From Shewanella piezotolerans WP3 (GTDB taxonomy: Bacteria > Pseudomonadota > Gammaproteobacteria > Enterobacterales > Shewanellaceae): DNA of 64,000 nt. Position 1 is the first letter of the stretch. Each line of letters opens with the position of its first letter. This document shows positions 17,868 to 27,074 of this stretch, piece by piece. The stretch lies in NCBI RefSeq assembly GCF_000014885.1, contig NC_011566.1, forward strand, positions 2,189,001 through 2,253,000. The letters are read 5' to 3'. The translations under genes were made by a program, and so were the position numbers. Under the pieces are notes generated by a model. That model was not told the DNA's origin. It did no database searches and saw only the letters and a program-made list of their open reading frames with translations.

Positions 17868-19967
17868 ATGATTTCATTACCACATCAAAAATATCTGATT
17901 GGCCAATGTAGCGTAAATTGCCACGACATGACGATAAGCAAGGATGAAAATGTTGTTACCTTGCCTGCAAAAGTCTTCGAATTTTTAAAGTTATTGATCT
18001 TGCATGCAAACCAAACAGTTACTAAAGACGTTGCTATTGAGCAAGTGTGGCTCGGTAACGTTGAGGTGGGCAAGCGTGGTACTGGTAATGCGATATGGCA
18101 ACTAAGAAAAACCGTTAGCGAACTTGGAGAAGAACCAGAGCACTATTTCAAAACGATCACTAAAATAGGCTATCAACTATTACTGACCCCAGAGGCCATT
18201 GATGAGGAGTCATATCAGCCTGCAGCAGTGACTGTCGATAGTTATCCGCCCCGTGCTCACGCCATTTTCAAACCTGTTATCGCCCTATTGAGCCTCATGC
18301 TATTTACTTCTTTGGGTTATATGTTCCACTCGTTTTATCTTCCCAGTTCGCAACTTGAAGCACTCACAGTCGAGCGGATCACTAACTTTGAAGGTGTTGA
18401 GGAGCAAGCCGCTATCTCGCCTGACGGTCGTTTCATGGCTTTTCAGTGGCGTAGAGAGCTGAAAAAGGCACAAATTTACATTAAAGATCTCACCGATAAA
18501 AGCGCGCCTTTAAGGCAAGTATCGATGAGTGAAGATAAAGAAACGTCGCCGACTTGGTCACCAGATGGGCAAGCATTGGCTTACTTCAGTTTTAATGCCA
18601 GTGGACAGTGCGAACTCCATGTCAGAGAGCTTATTACAAATCAAGATCGACTGATCGATACGGGCTGTACAAGTAGTGGTTACGTTCACAGTTTAGACTG
18701 GTCACCAGACGGTAAATTTCTTGCTTATGCCAAAGCGGGTGAAGCTAGCGTAGCAATATATGCTTATAGTTTCGCCTCTTCGGAGATCAGTCAGCTCTCT
18801 TATCCGAACACGGGAGAAGAAGATCTATTAGTAAGCTGGTCAGCGAATAGCGATGAGTTTGCCGTGGTGCGCTCGGTGGCGATGGATGCCAGTATTATTG
18901 TGTTATCACGTTCAAACGATAGTGTCGTTAAAGTGGTAGAGAGCGAAACGATGGTGATAAGTCTTGAGTGGGAACATGATGCCAATATGCTGTACTTTAA
19001 TGCGCTGCGCGATGGTGCATTTGTTATTGAGCAATATAGTTTTGAATCGCAATCGATTACCGATTTTCACCGAGATGACACTATCAGCAGCTTGGCAATT
19101 AATGAAAAAAATAACCGTCTTTACTACTCTCGTCACTTGTCCCAAGAGCATATTACAGTGCACTCATTGACTAATGGGCAGGTAAAGCATCGGCTCGCCT
19201 CCTCTTCCCGCGATATGTTTGGTCAGTTTATAGCAAGCTCACAAGAAGTACTGTTTTTGTCAAACCGCAGCGGTGGCTGGGAGTTATGGGTTAATCAAGA
19301 TGCCGGTAGTAAGCAACTGACGCAGCAGATGGGGATTGTTGGCATTCCGGCAGCATCACCCATAGGCAGTCAATATGTGCTCCCCATCAAAGCAAAAGAT
19401 GCTGACAGTTACAGCCTTTATTTGGGAGATGTTGCTACTGAATCGCTCGCTAAAATACGCGGTATAAAAGGGGATGTTCGTAACCCTTCATTCTCGAACA
19501 ATGGTAGTAAGATATACTACTCTAGTAACCTCGAAGGTCATTGGGGAGTTTACGCTTATGATCTTAACAGCCAACGGGTTGAGTTTATGTTCGGTCAGGC
19601 TGCTAAGTACGCAGTTGAGGATGATGTTGGAGGTCTCTATTATACCCGTGATAACCAAGCTGGCATTTATTACCATGCCAACGACGGTAGTGAAGATATT
19701 CAAGTGACGAGTGAGCTATCGAGTAGTGACTGGGGCAGCTTTTTTTATCAAAACAATGCCCTTTATTTTATTAAGCGCACAGATACTAATGATCAAGTCA
19801 TCGCGATAACGGCAGATGGACAGCAACATACTGTGTTTAGTTTGCCCGCCGTGAGTATTCGTGGCCAGCGAGCGCTAGCAAAAGCTGATGATGAGAGTGT
19901 TGTGATTAGTATGCTTGGGATTAATGACGCTGATATTTACAGTGTATCTTTAGCTGCGCGTCATTAA
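17868..19967 (+). CDS. ToxR/CadC-like membrane transcription regulator with propeller-type sensor domain
   Basis: 699 residues. An OmpR/PhoB-type winged helix at the N-terminus (about 1-105; LPAKVFEFLKLL, GNAIWQLRKTV, YFKTITKIGYQLL), then one membrane helix (about 136-157), then a long periplasmic part with repeated TolB/PD40-like blades (AISPDGRFMAFQW, SPTWSPDGQALAYFS, SLDWSPDGKFLAYA). It has the layout of CadC and ToxR: DNA binding on the cytoplasmic side and sensing on the periplasmic side. No phosphoacceptor domain is present. It lies directly downstream of the secreted S8 pair on the plus strand but after a terminator, so it is transcribed separately. Control of that pair is inference from position. 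Confidence 0.85.
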   Translation: MISLPHQKYLIGQCSVNCHDMTISKDENVVTLPAKVFEFLKLLILHANQTVTKDVAIEQVWLGNVEVGKRGTGNAIWQLRKTVSELGEEPEHYFKTITKIGYQLLLTPEAIDEESYQPAAVTVDSYPPRAHAIFKPVIALLSLMLFTSLGYMFHSFYLPSSQLEALTVERITNFEGVEEQAAISPDGRFMAFQWRRELKKAQIYIKDLTDKSAPLRQVSMSEDKETSPTWSPDGQALAYFSFNASGQCELHVRELITNQDRLIDTGCTSSGYVHSLDWSPDGKFLAYAKAGEASVAIYAYSFASSEISQLSYPNTGEEDLLVSWSANSDEFAVVRSVAMDASIIVLSRSNDSVVKVVESETMVISLEWEHDANMLYFNALRDGAFVIEQYSFESQSITDFHRDDTISSLAINEKNNRLYYSRHLSQEHITVHSLTNGQVKHRLASSSRDMFGQFIASSQEVLFLSNRSGGWELWVNQDAGSKQLTQQMGIVGIPAASPIGSQYVLPIKAKDADSYSLYLGDVATESLAKIRGIKGDVRNPSFSNNGSKIYYSSNLEGHWGVYAYDLNSQRVEFMFGQAAKYAVEDDVGGLYYTRDNQAGIYYHANDGSEDIQVTSELSSSDWGSFFYQNNALYFIKRTDTNDQVIAITADGQQHTVFSLPAVSIRGQRALAKADDESVVISMLGINDADIYSVSLAARH

Positions 19968-20028
19968 GCTAAGGTCGTCGAAAAAGCGGTGTAGCTAAGT
20001 GACGTTCATTAAGCTATTTGAGGCATAT

Positions 20029-21678
20029 CTAGAACCTGTTTTTGACTAAGAAACGCCATTCCCAATTATTGACTTCTACGCCAGTGGTAAATGGCACACT
20101 AAAATCGATATGCGCGACGTTGCCATAACTCGATTTAGAAGAGTAGATCCGTGCACCAATCCCGACGCTGCCTATCACACCTGATATTTCGTTGTTGTCG
20201 TCGTTTCCGCCTGTAGCTTGACCAACGTCGGTAAAGACCGCCCATCCTAATTCCGCTAACTGATACAGGTTAATATTCGGGTAGTTACGCACTTCAGCTG
20301 TAAACGCCCATTGATTATCACCATATTGATAATCGTTAGGGTAACCGCGGATCCCAGTATCATCACCAAGAGCAAAAGGTCGGTCGACATAGTTATTTTG
20401 TGAGGCGCTCAATCTTAACTTGGAGTAAGCAGTCCACTTAGATGTAATGTGATAAAAATACTCTGCGGCGACATTAACCTTAAAGTAGTCCTTTTGGCTG
20501 GTGGCAAATACACCCTCACCATCCATCTCGAGTAGTAATAAATGATCTTGGGCTTGAAAGCCTCTGCTAGATTGCCAATTGATATGGTAACCCACAGGGG
20601 AGTCATCATTGAGATCTCGAGTCTCTAACCCGAGTTTGACATAGTGTTGCCAGCCGAGGTTAAAATCCTCATTGTAGTTAATCAGGTGGACATTATTGAG
20701 CACTTTAAAATCGTCTTGCAGGTATTGATAGGCAACCCAAGGGTAGAGGAAATCGCGATCTTGCGGTAACTCTGAGGTCGGGTACTCTTCAATGTTGGCA
20801 AACTCATGCTTATCTTGGGTCAGCCCTGTAATGATCCGTGAAAGCTCATCATTGTTGTGGTCGAGTAACCAGCCGAATCGAGCGCTGTTATAGGTGACTG
20901 CATGTTCAAACTCGTTAAATTCTAAACCGTTTTGTTTTAAGGTGTCGACACGAAGATCATCTAAATACTCCGCGGAATACATGTTGCTGCCGTCAAGTGT
21001 GTAAAAAGGCTTTTCAAAATACAGATGAGTCGCTTGGCCGTCACTATTGTCATAAAAGTCTGCCGCTATAGTGGCATGTTCAATAAAATTAAGCGGGGCT
21101 TTTATGGCAAACTTATAGCCAGTTCTATCGGCATTTGACTGATATTTAAAACGCGTACGGATCCCTAAACCAAGCAGGTTATCCTCTTTAATACCAATAG
21201 AGAATTTACTTTCACCACCACTACGGCCAACACTAAAGGTAGGTAGTAAAGACCAGTTATCCCAAGTCTCTACTAGAATATTTTCAGCGTCGTCATCGGC
21301 TATATCGGCATCTGGAGCTGGTGTGGCAAAATCAATTTCAGCATCTCGAATGTAGGGCTCTGCGCGCAAAATACGTTGCACTTCATCGAGATCTTTCTGG
21401 CTGACATTGTCATTTTCTTTAAAACTGAGCTTATCGCGTATGACATAGTCGCGGGTATTGATATGCAGGTAGTTAGCCCAGCGGTGAATAAAAAAAGTCT
21501 CGGGATCCGACAGGTCAAAAATATCATTGCTCTTAATAACAATGTTTTCGACTCTCTTTTTCTGCTCGTAATCCAATGCTTTGGAATCAGGTTTACTCGC
21601 TGCGGTTTCCTCAGCACAAGCAGCACTAGATAGTGCGAAAGTCAGTAATGCTAAAGTGAAACTGCTAAATCGAGTCAT
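20029..21678 (-). CDS. Omp85-superfamily outer membrane protein
   Basis: 549 residues from ATG 21678, with a signal peptide (MTRFSSFTLALLTFALSSAACA). A POTRA-like N-terminal segment (about 30-140; VENIVIKSNDIF, VSQKDLDEVQRIL) precedes a C-terminal barrel with the Omp85 lid-loop signature IRGYPNDYQYGDN and a final strand ending VKNRF. The single or double POTRA makes it smaller than BamA; it is closer to the TamA/TpsB size or to orphan surface-antigen (D15) proteins. There is no obvious ribosome binding site at the chosen start, but the signal peptide begins there. It stands alone; the partner protein is unknown. It may insert or export outer membrane or surface proteins. Confidence 0.75.
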   Translation of the reverse strand: MTRFSSFTLALLTFALSSAACAEETAASKPDSKALDYEQKKRVENIVIKSNDIFDLSDPETFFIHRWANYLHINTRDYVIRDKLSFKENDNVSQKDLDEVQRILRAEPYIRDAEIDFATPAPDADIADDDAENILVETWDNWSLLPTFSVGRSGGESKFSIGIKEDNLLGLGIRTRFKYQSNADRTGYKFAIKAPLNFIEHATIAADFYDNSDGQATHLYFEKPFYTLDGSNMYSAEYLDDLRVDTLKQNGLEFNEFEHAVTYNSARFGWLLDHNNDELSRIITGLTQDKHEFANIEEYPTSELPQDRDFLYPWVAYQYLQDDFKVLNNVHLINYNEDFNLGWQHYVKLGLETRDLNDDSPVGYHINWQSSRGFQAQDHLLLLEMDGEGVFATSQKDYFKVNVAAEYFYHITSKWTAYSKLRLSASQNNYVDRPFALGDDTGIRGYPNDYQYGDNQWAFTAEVRNYPNINLYQLAELGWAVFTDVGQATGGNDDNNEISGVIGSVGIGARIYSSKSSYGNVAHIDFSVPFTTGVEVNNWEWRFLVKNRF

Positions 21679-21713
21679 AGATAGGAAAAGCACCCCGTCG
21701 CAACTAAGAAGTA

Positions 21714-22078
21714 ATACCAATCAGTATAAGAAATTGATCTACTCAGAGCGTTTTGGGCACGCTAGTTCAAGGCGAATAAATGACATAATGGTTATTCCCT
21801 TATGAGTTTATTCAACGCAGAAGTAGCAAGCCAAAAACACTCCTACAGGCGAGTTTTATCGACTCTAATGCTGCGTTAATGAAATTGAAGCTAGTTTAAC
21901 TATGCTCTTCATTCATTGCTAACCACATGGCCTAGCATGTTCCTGACATGCTTAAGGCACTCCCTCCATCCCTGGAGGTCAGATGTGGTGAATGTCACTA
22001 ATGCAGGGTCATTTAATGACCTTACCTCAAAGCCGCTAAACTCTCGCTGAGCGATCAAATCTTTATACTGATTGGTAT
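21714..22078. mobile_element. MITE-like element, ATACCAATCAGTATAA type, with internal insert
   Basis: 365 bases with 26-bp inverted ends (ATACCAATCAGTATAA...). It is a reverse-oriented relative of the element at 8031-8295 but is about 100 bases longer. The additional part (around 21913-22015) contains TCCCTCCATCCCTGGAGG and GACATGC hairpins. It lies just upstream of the Omp85 gene start, 36 bases away, so it probably overlaps that gene's promoter. Confidence 0.75.
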
Positions 22079-22176
22079 AAACAAATGATTCACAAGTCCA
22101 TAACACATGGAACTAAGGCTTTAGTCAAGCTTAAGTTAATGATTTTACTTAAGGGGAATTGAATGTAATCTGCAGA

Positions 22177-22202
22177 ATGCGAGCGCGTAGACGCGCTCGC
22201 AT
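22177..22202. repeat. perfect GC-rich palindrome near the thrE 3' end
   Basis: ATGCGAGCGCGT, AG, then ACGCGCTCGCAT: a 12-bp perfect inverted repeat located 25 bases beyond the thrE stop. There is no long T run, so it may be a weak terminator or an mRNA-protecting hairpin. Confidence 0.55.
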
Positions 22203-22227
22203 GTATTAAATTAAAACGTTGAGAAAA

Positions 22228-23462
22228 TTACAAAGTTCGGCGGGGCGGGACTGCTACATTAGCGAAGATTAGTCCGGCAACAATTGACATGAAAATAAGG
22301 AAGATCTGCGTGCCAAGGTGCGACTGATTAAACATGGTTTCACCTAGTATAAGAGTGTTAAGGCCTATATAGGTTTTGCTTCCCGGTACTAAAATCACGA
22401 TGCCTTGTAATAGCGCAATTGTCGCCGGTGCTTTCATCCATCGAGCAAACAAGTTCGAGTAGACTCCGACCGCTAATGCGCCAAAGAAAATACCAATCGA
22501 GTCGCCAAAGTAGATCCCGCCAAGCATGGCAGAAAAGAATGCCACAACCCCTGCCATAACACCCCAAGGTGAATCTTTCATGCGGGCTTTAAAGATAATA
22601 ACCAGCGCCATGGAAAGGATTGGTACCGCTGTCCATATTGCCCACTTCGGCAGAGAGTCTGGTGCAATATAGGTGGTTTCACCAAACAAGGTTTTACCTA
22701 TGGTTAAACCAAGAATCACTCCAAAATAGAGCTTAAACAGCAGCATAAAGGCATCCATCACCCTCGCTGTTCCCGATATTAAGTCTCTGGCAGCAAGCTC
22801 TGCTAAGCCTAATGTTAACGCTAGACCCGGGATAAAGATGATGATGCCTGACAGGATCACCACTGGAATATTCATACTAGGGTCAAACTGTGCGATACCA
22901 CTGGCGGCAATGGCACATAAAATGGCCGCGAGGGGCTCGAGCATCTCCGCCATACGTTTTGAACGCTCGGCGCGGTACACTAAGCCGTACACCATAAGGC
23001 CTAAAATGGCGGACCAAAATACATCGTTCCAGCTGGTTCCCATTAGCATGGCAAAGGCACCAGCCGAACTGCCAAACGCCAATAACGTTAAGCCTGTACC
23101 ATATGGGTTCGGTTTATTTGATATCTCTTCCAGCCTTTCAAGGGCTTCGGAAAGTGTTCGCTTACCCGACATTAACTCCTCAACGAGTTCATCGGTACGG
23201 GCAAGAGAGCCTAAATCGAGCTCGCCAGGTTTAACCCGAGCAACGTGGTTATACTCTTGATCTTCGTCGTGTTGCAGAACAAATGTCAATGCGGTGGCGA
23301 GATCAAGAAATAGCCTTCAATACCAAGCAGATCGGAGACTGCTATCAGGTGGGCTTCGAGTCGGTAGGCTGGGGTGCCAAATTTATGTAGAGCTTTCCCG
23401 AGTCTAATAATAAAACGGCGTTTCTCTAGGAATTCTTGATTATCCAATATCTTACTCGCCAA
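22228..23462 (-). pseudogene. threonine/serine exporter (ThrE family), interrupted by a one-base frameshift
   Basis: The main ORF (22228-23289, 353 residues) holds most of a ThrE-type exporter: about ten membrane helices, the DUF1212 part with VKPGELDLGSLARTDELV and the DUF3815 part with IVILVPGSKTYIGL. Its N-terminus lies in another frame: from 23462 down to about 23294 the minus strand reads LASKILDNQEFLEKRR, then LGKALHKFGTPAYRLEAHL and GIEGYFLISPP before a TGA. In relatives the join reads ISPTALTFVLQ, so a single base appears to be missing near 23296. The start is uncertain (TTG at 23462 or 23447). Either the gene is inactivated, or there is a sequencing error, or ribosomes shift here. 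Confidence 0.75.
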
Positions 23463-23659
23463 AGGTGATTTAGGATTATTTATTTCAATTAAACAGTTAC
23501 TTACGCTTGTTAAGCCTTGTTGATTTGAGCGACTGTTTATTGGTCATGATTTTACGAGCGCATCTTAACCTATTTGAACTAAAAGGTTGCCATTTATTTA
23601 CATAATGATCCTAAATTGTAATGCTGTACTTTTAAGGGCAGGTTTTAAAAGGATAAGCA

Positions 23660-24058
23660 ATGCCACTCGCGATTTCGGGGCTATATATTAGCCTCACTGC
23701 AATACTTACTGTAGCACTCACATACAGAGTGATAAAACTGAGACGTACCCATAAAATTGGTATAGGTAGTGCCGGTAATGAAGCTCTGGCGTTAGCTCAA
23801 CGCGTCCATGGTAACTTGCTTGAAAATGCACCCATAGCATTGTTGTTACTTATCGTCGCAGAGATGAACGGCACGAGCGCCGCTGCGTTACATATATTTG
23901 GTACGGCATGGATTGTCGCACGACTAATGCATGCTATTGGTTTAACCCAAGGCAGAGGCGGTTACCACTTTGGACGTTTTTGGGGCGTGCTAACCAGCTG
24001 GGCTGTGATCTTAGGACTCGTGGTGGTTAATCTACTCGCTTTTGTCACATCATTATAG
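23660..24058 (+). CDS. MAPEG-family membrane protein
   Basis: 132 residues with four predicted membrane helices. The family motif is clear: QRVHGNLLENAPIALLLL in the first third and a second conserved patch RLMHAIGL with GRFWGVLTSW. MAPEG proteins include microsomal glutathione transferases and related bacterial membrane proteins; the precise activity of this bacterial subgroup is not known. AAAGGATAAGCA precedes the ATG, giving a good ribosome binding site. A hairpin terminator follows at 24161, so it appears monocistronic. Confidence 0.85.
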   Translation: MPLAISGLYISLTAILTVALTYRVIKLRRTHKIGIGSAGNEALALAQRVHGNLLENAPIALLLLIVAEMNGTSAAALHIFGTAWIVARLMHAIGLTQGRGGYHFGRFWGVLTSWAVILGLVVVNLLAFVTSL

Positions 24059-24160
24059 GCGAGTAACAAGTCGGCCGTTTAGGCTGCTTTTTCATCCGAA
24101 TGTAGCTGCTAGGCCCCACAGGAGAATACACTCAGCGGCCAAAGGGTTATATAATCTATA

Positions 24161-24192
24161 CTAAAAAAAGCACTAATTTGATGCTTTTTTAG
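24161..24192 (+). terminator. terminator after the MAPEG gene
   Basis: CTAAAAAAAGCA and TGCTTTTTTAG pair across a 9-base loop, with the T run forming the 3' arm. It lies about 100 bases after the stop. Confidence 0.6.
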
Positions 24193-24299
24193 TCACACCT
24201 ATGGGGCGGAGCCTGTTATACTCCGCGTCCCTGCAGTAGGTATAAGTCGGGGCGCGTAATCTGCGTATTCTTTGTTATTTCAGTTAGGCTATCTAATCC

Positions 24300-26603
24300 A
24301 TGCAAGTAGAATCCACACTCTTTACTCACCCTAAGTTTCGTCCTGAGCTGACTCGGCCCGCGCCATTTCTGCCTATGTCTCGCAAAGAGATGGATAAATT
24401 AGGCTGGGATAGCTGTGACATTATTATTGTGACAGGCGATGCCTATGTGGATCATCCAAGCTTTGGTATGGCTGTGATTGGGCGGATGCTTGAAGCACAG
24501 GGCTTTAGAGTTGGCATTATCTCGCAGCCAGATTGGTCTAATAAAAACGACTTCATGAAATTAGGTAAACCTAACCTCTATTTCGGTGTTACCGCCGGCA
24601 ATATGGATTCGATGATCAACCGTTACACGGCAGAGCGCCGTATGCGACATGATGATGCTTATACCGCGGGTAACCTTGGTGGTAAGCGCCCAGATCGAGC
24701 CGTTACGGTTTATACCCAACGCTGTAAAGAAGCTTTCAAACAGGTGCCAGTTGTTATCGGCGGTATCGAAGCCAGCCTGCGCCGTATTGCCCACTATGAT
24801 TACTGGTCAGATAAGGTGCGCCGCAGTGTCATTTTAGATGCTAAAGCCGACATTTTGGTTTACGGCAATGCCGAGCGTCCTTTAGTTGAGCTGTCACACC
24901 GGTTAGCCAGCGGCGAGCCTGTCAGTCAACTGCATAATATTCGCGGTACGACTGTTATCCGCAAAGAACCTCTGCCTGAATGGAAAGGGATGGATTCGCG
25001 CAAGCTGGATCAGTTGCATAAGATAGATCCTATTCCGAATCCTTATGGCGCCGATGATGTGGGTTGTAAAAACTTGTCGGGGCCAACGGATGAGAAAATT
25101 TTCGACAATGATGCGCCGAAAGCGATTAGCGTACAGCCCCCAAGGCCTAAACCTTGGGAGAAAACCTATGTGCTGCTGCCAAGTTTCGAGAAGGTCTCTG
25201 AAGACAAATTCTTATACGCTCATGCATCACGGATTTTGCACCAAGAGCAAAATCCTGGCTGTGCACGAGCGCTGTTTCAAAAGCACGCAGAGCGAGCCAT
25301 TTGGGTGAATCCGCCAGCGTGGCCGCTGAATACCGATGAGATGGACGGCGTATTTGACTTAGCCTATAAGCGCGTGCCGCATCCTTCGTACGGTAAAGAA
25401 AAAATTCCTGCCTACGACATGATCAAGACCTCGATCAATATCATGCGAGGCTGCTTTGGTGGTTGCTCATTCTGCTCAATTACAGAGCATGAAGGGCGAA
25501 TCATTCAAAGCCGTTCACAAGACTCGATTGTGAAAGAGATTAAAGATATCCAAGATAAGGTCCCCGGTTTTACTGGCGTCATTTCTGATCTTGGTGGTCC
25601 CACGGCCAACATGTATCGCTTAGGCTGTTCAAGCGTGAAAGCAGAAAGCACCTGTCGCCGTCTATCTTGCGTATTCCCATCAATTTGTGGTCACTTAGAT
25701 ACCGATCATCAAGCGACGATAGATCTATATCGTGCGGCAAGAGATGTTCCAGGGATCAAAAAAGTATTGATTGCTTCGGGTGTGCGTTATGACTTGGCCA
25801 CAGAAGATCCACGTTACGTGAAAGAGTTAGCGACTCACCATGTTGGCGGTTATCTGAAGATTGCACCTGAGCATACCGAAGAGGGCCCGCTGAATAAGAT
25901 GATGAAGCCGGGCATGGGCAGTTACGATAAGTTTAAAGATCTGTTTGATAAGTACTCAAAAGAGGCAGGTAAGAAACAATACCTGATCCCTTACTTTATC
26001 TCGGCGCATCCGGGAACCACCAATGAAGACATGGTCAACCTTGCCTTATGGTTGAAAGGCGAGAAGTTCAAGCTTGATCAGGTACAGAACTTCTACCCTT
26101 CACCGATGGCGAATGCGACGACAATCTATCATACCGAACTCAATTCACTGAAAAATGTAAAGCACACGAGTGAAGAGGTGTCAGTACCCAAAAAAGGCCG
26201 TCAGCGTAAGTTACATAAAGCCTTGTTGCGTTACCACGATCCCGCAGGTTGGCCGCTTATCCGAGAAGCATTAATTGCGATGGGTAAGGAGAAATTAATT
26301 GGTAACAGTCCAAGCTGTCTCGTGCCAGCTGAATCTCGTCAAGAGCGTGAAGCACTGCGTAATAAGAAGAAGCTAAACGCTAAAGATGATGGCAAAGGCA
26401 AAAAAGCTTTCACCCGCTTCTCTGCCGATCAATTTGCTGAGCGCAAGTCGGAGCAAGGCAAAGCTGGACAGAAAAAGTCGGGCGAAGGTAAAGCTGGTCA
26501 AGGTAAAGCCAACGGCAATAAACAGGGCCAAGGGGCGAAGCCAGGCGGAAAACGTCCAGTTAAAAAGAATGCCTGGGGCACCACGCCAAAGCATCAAAGG
26601 TAG
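24300..26603 (+). CDS. YgiQ-family radical SAM protein
   Basis: 767 residues. The N-terminal domain (FLPMSRKEMDKLGW, VTGDAYVDHPSFGMAVIGRMLE) is the hallmark of the YgiQ/UPF0313 family. The radical SAM core follows with the cluster motif CFGGCSFC (Cys385, Cys389, Cys392; C-x3-C-x2-C), then the conserved APEHTEEGPLNKMMKPG block. The last 70 or so residues are a low-complexity Lys/Gly/Gln tail (SEQGKAGQKK...), which is common in this family and may bind nucleic acid. The physiological reaction is not known to me. The gene is monocistronic, with a terminator at 26646. Confidence 0.9.
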   Translation: MQVESTLFTHPKFRPELTRPAPFLPMSRKEMDKLGWDSCDIIIVTGDAYVDHPSFGMAVIGRMLEAQGFRVGIISQPDWSNKNDFMKLGKPNLYFGVTAGNMDSMINRYTAERRMRHDDAYTAGNLGGKRPDRAVTVYTQRCKEAFKQVPVVIGGIEASLRRIAHYDYWSDKVRRSVILDAKADILVYGNAERPLVELSHRLASGEPVSQLHNIRGTTVIRKEPLPEWKGMDSRKLDQLHKIDPIPNPYGADDVGCKNLSGPTDEKIFDNDAPKAISVQPPRPKPWEKTYVLLPSFEKVSEDKFLYAHASRILHQEQNPGCARALFQKHAERAIWVNPPAWPLNTDEMDGVFDLAYKRVPHPSYGKEKIPAYDMIKTSINIMRGCFGGCSFCSITEHEGRIIQSRSQDSIVKEIKDIQDKVPGFTGVISDLGGPTANMYRLGCSSVKAESTCRRLSCVFPSICGHLDTDHQATIDLYRAARDVPGIKKVLIASGVRYDLATEDPRYVKELATHHVGGYLKIAPEHTEEGPLNKMMKPGMGSYDKFKDLFDKYSKEAGKKQYLIPYFISAHPGTTNEDMVNLALWLKGEKFKLDQVQNFYPSPMANATTIYHTELNSLKNVKHTSEEVSVPKKGRQRKLHKALLRYHDPAGWPLIREALIAMGKEKLIGNSPSCLVPAESRQEREALRNKKKLNAKDDGKGKKAFTRFSADQFAERKSEQGKAGQKKSGEGKAGQGKANGNKQGQGAKPGGKRPVKKNAWGTTPKHQR

Positions 26604-26645
26604 TGATTGTTCTTGATCACAAGCGCTAGCTAAATCATCAAAAAT

Positions 26646-26675
26646 AAGGGAATATCATTGGGTATTCCCTTTTTT
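26646..26675 (+). terminator. terminator after ygiQ-like gene
   Basis: A perfect stem AAGGGAATA / TATTCCCTT with an 8-base loop is followed by a T run. It sits between the YgiQ-family gene and the DUF1232 gene, 42 bases after the former's stop. Confidence 0.85.
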
Positions 26676-26688
26676 ATTGGAGTGTATA

Positions 26689-27036
26689 ATGGCTGATAAT
26701 TCAGATATCCCAAATAACTCAGATTACAGCGACGATAGCTTTTGGTTAAAGGTAAAACAATTTGCCAAAAAAGCCGGTCGTGAAGTGATCGATAATGCAC
26801 TGTGTTTGTATTATGCGGCGCAGCGGCCGGATACACCCAAGTGGGCCAAAACGGTGATCTTTGGCGCGCTGGCCTATTTCATCGCACCTATTGATGCCAT
26901 TCCCGACTTAACCCCGGTGGTGGGGTTCTCCGACGATTTAGGTGCACTGGCTGCCGCACTGGCGATGGTCTCTATGTACGTTGACGACAAAGTAAAAAAC
27001 CAAGCCGCGGAAAAGACTGCAGCTTGGTTTGATTAG
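26689..27036 (+). CDS. DUF1232 (YkvA-like) small membrane protein
   Basis: 115 residues from ATG 26689 (GGAG 8 bases upstream; an in-frame TTG at 26677 would overlap the ribosome site). The domain spans about residues 55-95 with the family pattern TPKWAKTVIFGALAYFIAP then DAIPDLTPVVGFSDD, and one hydrophobic segment that may associate with the membrane. The function of the family is unknown. The last 77 bases of this gene are repeated in direct orientation 3 kb downstream (29952-30028), which makes this gene the left border of the peptide/M23 islet. Confidence 0.85.
   Translation: MADNSDIPNNSDYSDDSFWLKVKQFAKKAGREVIDNALCLYYAAQRPDTPKWAKTVIFGALAYFIAPIDAIPDLTPVVGFSDDLGALAAALAMVSMYVDDKVKNQAAEKTAAWFD
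26960..27036 (+). repeat. 77-bp direct repeat, left copy (end of the DUF1232 gene)
   Basis: The last 77 bases of the DUF1232 gene, including its stop. It matches 29952-30028 over the full length without gaps, apart from about six to eight substitutions. The two copies are in the same orientation and flank the 3-kb peptide/M23 region. Confidence 0.85.
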
Positions 27037-27074
27037 ATTTAGGTTAAATATCAACTAAGTTCTACAGGCTGATA

